A DNA stretch of 24,873 nucleotides from an uncultured Oscillospiraceae bacterium. GTDB lineage: Bacteria; Bacillota; Clostridia; Oscillospirales; Oscillospiraceae. Each line of letters opens with the position of its first letter. Position 1 is the first letter of the stretch. Made by a program: the position numbers and the translations under genes. Location of the stretch: assembly GCA_900754515.1 (NCBI GenBank), contig CAAEDD010000147.1, positions 1-24,873 on the forward strand, read 5' to 3'. This document shows positions 22,492 through 24,873 of the stretch, piece by piece. The notes under the pieces were generated by a model. That model searched no databases and was not told the origin of the DNA. It worked only from the letters and a program-made list of their open reading frames with translations.

Positions 22492-23061
22492 ATGGAACTT
22501 TTGCAGCAGCGCATTCTCTCCGACGGCAAGGTGCTGCCGGGAGGGATACTGAAAGTGGATGGCTTTCTCAACCATCAGATAGATCCGACCCTTCTATATG
22601 AGATGGCCCAGGAGCTGAAGCGGCTTTACGCCGGAGAGGAGATCACCAAGATACTGACCATAGAAGCTTCCGGTATCGCCATTGCCGCCATGGTAGGTTA
22701 TGTGTTCGGCTGCCCCCTGGTATTTGCCAAGAAGAGCAAGAGCAAAAACATTTCCCCCAATGTGTATTCCGTTGAAGTGGAGTCCTTTACCCACGGCAAC
22801 ACCAATACCGTCGTGGTCTCCAAGGAGTACCTGAAGAAAGGTGATCGGGTCCTTATCATCGACGACTTCCTGGCCACCGGTGCCGCCCTTGTAGGGCTGA
22901 AAAAACTTGTGGAGCAATCCGGTGCCACTTTGGTCGGGGCAGGCATAGCTATAGAAAAGGTGTTCCAGGGCGGCGGAGAGCTCCTTCGCTCCCAGGGCAT
23001 GCGCATAGAATCCCTGGCCCGTATCGCTTCCATGAGTGATGATAGTTTGACCTTCTGTTGA
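22492..23061 (+). CDS. xpt: Xanthine phosphoribosyltransferase
   Basis: Purine salvage enzyme that joins xanthine (and less well guanine) to PRPP, giving XMP. It is 189 residues, the family length. MELLQQRILSDGKVLPGGILKVDGFLNHQIDP is the typical opening, and VLIIDDFLATGAA (about 120-132) is the PRPP-binding loop. SKSKNISP matches the family pattern. ATG 22492 follows GGGAGGA. A guanine riboswitch lies downstream, before the BMP gene, not before xpt. The two genes are adjacent and both belong to purine metabolism. Confidence 0.95.
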   Translation: MELLQQRILSDGKVLPGGILKVDGFLNHQIDPTLLYEMAQELKRLYAGEEITKILTIEASGIAIAAMVGYVFGCPLVFAKKSKSKNISPNVYSVEVESFTHGNTNTVVVSKEYLKKGDRVLIIDDFLATGAALVGLKKLVEQSGATLVGAGIAIEKVFQGGGELLRSQGMRIESLARIASMSDDSLTFC

Positions 23062-23086
23062 TTTTGGTTAATATCCACAATTTATC

Positions 23087-23139
23087 GCGGCGAAAAATGT
23101 CAAAATCGTATAGGAGCTACACTTGACTTTTTTCGCCGC
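23087..23139. repeat. Long inverted repeat spanning the -35 of the riboswitch promoter
   Basis: Arms 23087-23103 (GCGGCGAAAAATGTCAA) and 23123-23139 (TTGACTTTTTTCGCCGC) pair at 16 of 17 positions around 19 nt. The right arm contains the TTGACT -35. It may be the end of the xpt transcript, an operator, or both. Confidence 0.75.
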
Positions 23140-23151
23140 TGCTGTTAGTCT
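23123..23151 (+). promoter_or_regulatory. Promoter of the riboswitch-BMP transcript
   Basis: TTGACT (23123-23128), a 17-bp spacer and TAGTCT (23146-23151), with an extended TGt before the -10. Confidence 0.75.
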
Positions 23152-23177
23152 AGTATCGTAAAGTTAATAAGAGAGTT

Positions 23178-23246
23178 TTCGATATATAACAAATGATATG
23201 GATTTGAAGTTTCTACCCGGACGCCGTAAATGACCGGACTATCGAA
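23178..23246 (+). ncRNA. Guanine-class purine riboswitch aptamer
   Basis: The purine aptamer core is clear. P1 is TTCGATA (23178-23184) with TATCGAA (23240-23246). P2 is CAAAT/ATTTG (23190-23194, 23202-23206) with loop GATATGG. J2/3 is AAGTTTCTACC (23207-23217). P3 carries loop CCGTAAA (23224-23230). The ligand-pairing base equivalent to position 74 is C (23239), which specifies guanine/hypoxanthine (adenine aptamers have U), and J2/3 has the usual U at the position that varies in deoxyguanosine aptamers. P3 has one A/A mismatch. Confidence 0.93.
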
Positions 23247-23283
23247 TGCTTTTCCAGGGCTGGGTTCTCCCATCCCTTTAAGG

Positions 23284-23336
23284 ATATTGCATTGGTACCG
23301 AATATCTCATTCGCGCCAATGCATATTTGTTTTTTT
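23284..23336 (+). terminator. Riboswitch expression-platform terminator
   Basis: GCATTGG (23289-23295) pairs with CCAATGC (23316-23322), extendable through ATAT/ATAT with a bulge; an inner GAAT/ATTC stem lies in the loop. Seven Ts follow (23330-23336). The base run AATGC (23245-23249), which overlaps the P1 3' strand, is complementary to GCATT of the terminator left arm, so P1 closure on ligand would free the terminator. This predicts an OFF switch. Confidence 0.8.
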
Positions 23337-23340
23337 CGCC

Positions 23341-23385
23341 CGCCATAAATTGGCGCTGCCCCTTTGGTCACTACCGCAGCTGCGG
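23341..23385 (+). promoter_or_regulatory. Two small palindromes between riboswitch terminator and BMP gene
   Basis: CGCCA-TAAAT-TGGCG (23341-23355) and the 12-bp palindrome CCGCAGCTGCGG (23374-23385), the latter followed by TTTT. They lie in the read-through leader. Whether they stabilise the RNA, terminate it or bind a protein is not clear. Confidence 0.45.
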
Positions 23386-23424
23386 TTTTGATAAAATATT
23401 TTTTATTTCTGAGGAGATCAACGA

Positions 23425-24693
23425 ATGAAAAAGATCATTGCTCTGCTGATGGCTCTGTGCATGGTGTTTGCTCTCTGCGCCTGCGGCGCTCAGGAAGAGG
23501 CTGAGGCCCCTGCTGAGGATGCTGCCGAGGCTCCTGCTGAGGACGCCGCCGAAGCCCCTGCCGAGGAAAACGCTCTGGCCGATCTGAAGCTTGGCTTCAT
23601 CTTCCTCCACGACGAAAACTCCACTTACGACCTTAACTTCATCAACGCTGCCAAAGAGGCTTGCGCCAACCTGGGTCTCACCGAGGACCAGTACATCTTC
23701 CGCACCAATATCCCTGAGTCCGAAGAGTGCTATGAGGCCGCCTGCGAGCTGGCTGACGAAGGCTGCGACATTATCTTTGCCGACTCCTTTGGCCATGAGG
23801 ACTTTATGATCCAGGCCGCCAAGGAATTCCCCGATGTCATCTTCTGCCACTCCACCGGTACCCGTGCCCACACCGAGGGTCTTGACAACTACCACAACGC
23901 TTTCGCTTCCATCTATGAGGGCCGCTACCTGGCCGGTATTGCCGCCGGTATGAAGCTCAACGAGATGATCGAGGCCGGCGAGTTCACTGCCGACGAGGCC
24001 AAGATCGGCTATGTTGGTGCCTTCACCTACGCCGAGGTTATCTCCGGCTATACTTCCTTCTATCTTGGTGCCAAGTCCGTCTGCCCCAGCGCCACCATGG
24101 AAGTTACCTTCACCGGCTCCTGGTACGATGAGACCGCCGAGAAGGAAGGCGCCAACAAGCTCATAAGCAACGGCTGCAAGCTCATCAGCCAGCATGCCGA
24201 CTCCATGGGTGCTCCCACTGCCTGCGAGACCGCCGGTGTTCCCAACGTCTCCTACAACGGCTCCACCATCGACGCCTGCCCCAACACCTTCATCATCTCT
24301 TCCCGCATCAACTGGGCTCCCTACTACGAGTTTGTTGTCAATGCTTACCTCAACGGTGAGGAGATTCCCGCCGACTGGACCGGCACCATCTCTACCGACT
24401 CCGTACTGCTGACCGAGGTCAATGAGGCCGTCGCTGCCGAAGGCACCGCCGCTGCCATTGAAGAGGCCAAGGCCAAGCTGGTCTCCGGCGAGCTGCAGGT
24501 CTTCGACACCTCCACCTTCACCGTGGGCGGTGAGGCTCTCACCAGCTACATGGCCGACGTGGACACCGATGCCGACTACACTCCCGACACCGAGGCTATC
24601 GAGAACGGCGCTTTCATGGAGTCCAAGTTCCGCTCCGCTCCTTACTTTGATGTCCAGATCGACGGCATTACCCTGCTGGACACCCAGTTCTGA
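23425..24693 (+). CDS. BMP-family substrate-binding lipoprotein (probable nucleoside transporter)
   Basis: A 422-residue lipoprotein: signal peptide with lipobox ALCAC (Cys 20), an acidic EAPAEDAA repeat spacer (about 27-48), then a periplasmic-binding fold. ADLKLGFIFLHDENSTYDLNF, the GCDIIFADSFGHEDF stretch, CHSTGTRAHTEGLDNYH and IYEGRYLAGIAAGMKL match the BMP (PnrA-like) group that delivers purine nucleosides to ABC transporters. GAGGAG lies before ATG 23425. The guanine riboswitch upstream supports a purine cargo. Codon choice (GCC, GAG, CTG, ACC) suggests strong expression. No ATPase or permease gene follows within the window: an IS end lies 95 bases later. Confidence 0.9.
   Translation: MKKIIALLMALCMVFALCACGAQEEAEAPAEDAAEAPAEDAAEAPAEENALADLKLGFIFLHDENSTYDLNFINAAKEACANLGLTEDQYIFRTNIPESEECYEAACELADEGCDIIFADSFGHEDFMIQAAKEFPDVIFCHSTGTRAHTEGLDNYHNAFASIYEGRYLAGIAAGMKLNEMIEAGEFTADEAKIGYVGAFTYAEVISGYTSFYLGAKSVCPSATMEVTFTGSWYDETAEKEGANKLISNGCKLISQHADSMGAPTACETAGVPNVSYNGSTIDACPNTFIISSRINWAPYYEFVVNAYLNGEEIPADWTGTISTDSVLLTEVNEAVAAEGTAAAIEEAKAKLVSGELQVFDTSTFTVGGEALTSYMADVDTDADYTPDTEAIENGAFMESKFRSAPYFDVQIDGITLLDTQF
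23503..23571. repeat. 24-bp repeats encoding the acidic spacer of the BMP lipoprotein
   Basis: Three near-identical 24-bp units (starts 23503, 23527, 23551) encode EAPAEDAA; the third is partial. They differ mostly at third codon positions. Confidence 0.7.
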
Positions 24694-24721
24694 TTTTTAA
24701 CAACTAAACTGCACTTGCAAA

Positions 24722-24757
24722 ATATGGGGCGCCGGTAATCTTATCGGCGCTCCATAT
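24722..24757 (+). terminator. Hairpin after the BMP gene (likely terminator)
   Basis: A 13-bp stem (24722-24734 with 24745-24757, one G/U pair) around a 10-nt loop. It is GC-rich in the centre but has no T tract, so termination may be partial. Confidence 0.6.
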
Positions 24758-24788
24758 GATATGCTGTAAAGGGCAGCGCAGAGAAAAA

Positions 24789-24873
24789 TGAACTGCACCC
24801 CAAAAGTTGGACAAGAAAGTCAACGAAAGGGGTGCAGAAATCTATGGGAAAAGAATTGTTCAGTGAGGAATTA
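24789..24873 (+). mobile_element. Left end of an IS3-family-like insertion sequence (partial)
   Basis: TGAACTGCACCCCAAAAGTT (from 24789), continued by GGACA, resembles the terminal inverted repeat of IS150-type IS3-family elements. Within it CTGCACCCC (24793-24801) is repeated inverted as GGGGTGCAG (24829-24837). A reading frame opens at 24844. The element is cut by the window edge, so the right end, target duplication and transposase class cannot be checked. Confidence 0.75.
24844..24873 (+). CDS. Start of the insertion-sequence orfA (partial)
   Basis: ATG 24844 opens a frame (MGKELFSEEL) that runs off the window. AAAGGGG at 24826-24832 is the likely ribosome site and lies in the arm of an inverted repeat. 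By position it would be the first transposase frame of the IS3-like element. Too short for a domain call. Confidence 0.5.
   Translation, partial: MGKELFSEEL

Overview
The window reads as a moderately GC-rich chromosome segment from a low-redundancy gut-type Clostridia. An Oscillospiraceae-like relative is the likeliest source. This is inference from strong AGGAGG-type ribosome sites, consensus sigma-A-like promoters, abundant intrinsic terminators, CotH, DUF951, XRE/membrane-protein pairs, a guanine riboswitch and a BMP-type lipoprotein. No rRNA, tRNA or CRISPR array was seen. Gene density is high, and most long antisense reading frames are shadows of real genes.

Left part (1-5700): the tail of an unknown gene and its terminator; a KdpD/KdpE-like two-component pair with a direct-repeat operator candidate; a PH-domain-like membrane protein; a threonine-aldolase-type PLP enzyme whose ribosome site lies inside a terminator-like hairpin; then a compact operon of an XRE regulator, a small membrane protein and a methylguanine-DNA methyltransferase. 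A small membrane protein with an acidic tail lies convergently.

Middle (5700-11870): endonuclease III with a membrane-anchored, Thr/Pro-rich partner on the minus strand. Divergent from it is an overlapping run of rarA/mgsA, DUF951, a GIY-YIG protein and a membrane acyltransferase, then a CapA-like protein with a GNAT acetyltransferase.

Centre of interest (11880-16960, minus strand): four translationally coupled genes in the order CotH-kinase surface protein, VTC-type polyphosphate polymerase domain protein, DUF4956 membrane protein and a beta-helix-like lipoprotein. They share one near-consensus promoter and one terminator. This looks like a dedicated cell-surface system that joins polyphosphate or phosphoryl chemistry inside the cell to secreted kinase and carbohydrate-binding-like proteins outside it. 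The link is inference.

Right part (17000-24873): a second XRE/membrane-protein pair whose promoter region shares a motif with the first; a DUF3267 zincin-like membrane protein; type I asparaginase with two different flavoprotein oxidoreductases; xanthine phosphoribosyltransferase; a guanine-class riboswitch with a terminator, controlling a BMP-family lipoprotein (probable nucleoside transporter binding protein); and, at the edge, the left end of an IS3-family-like insertion sequence.
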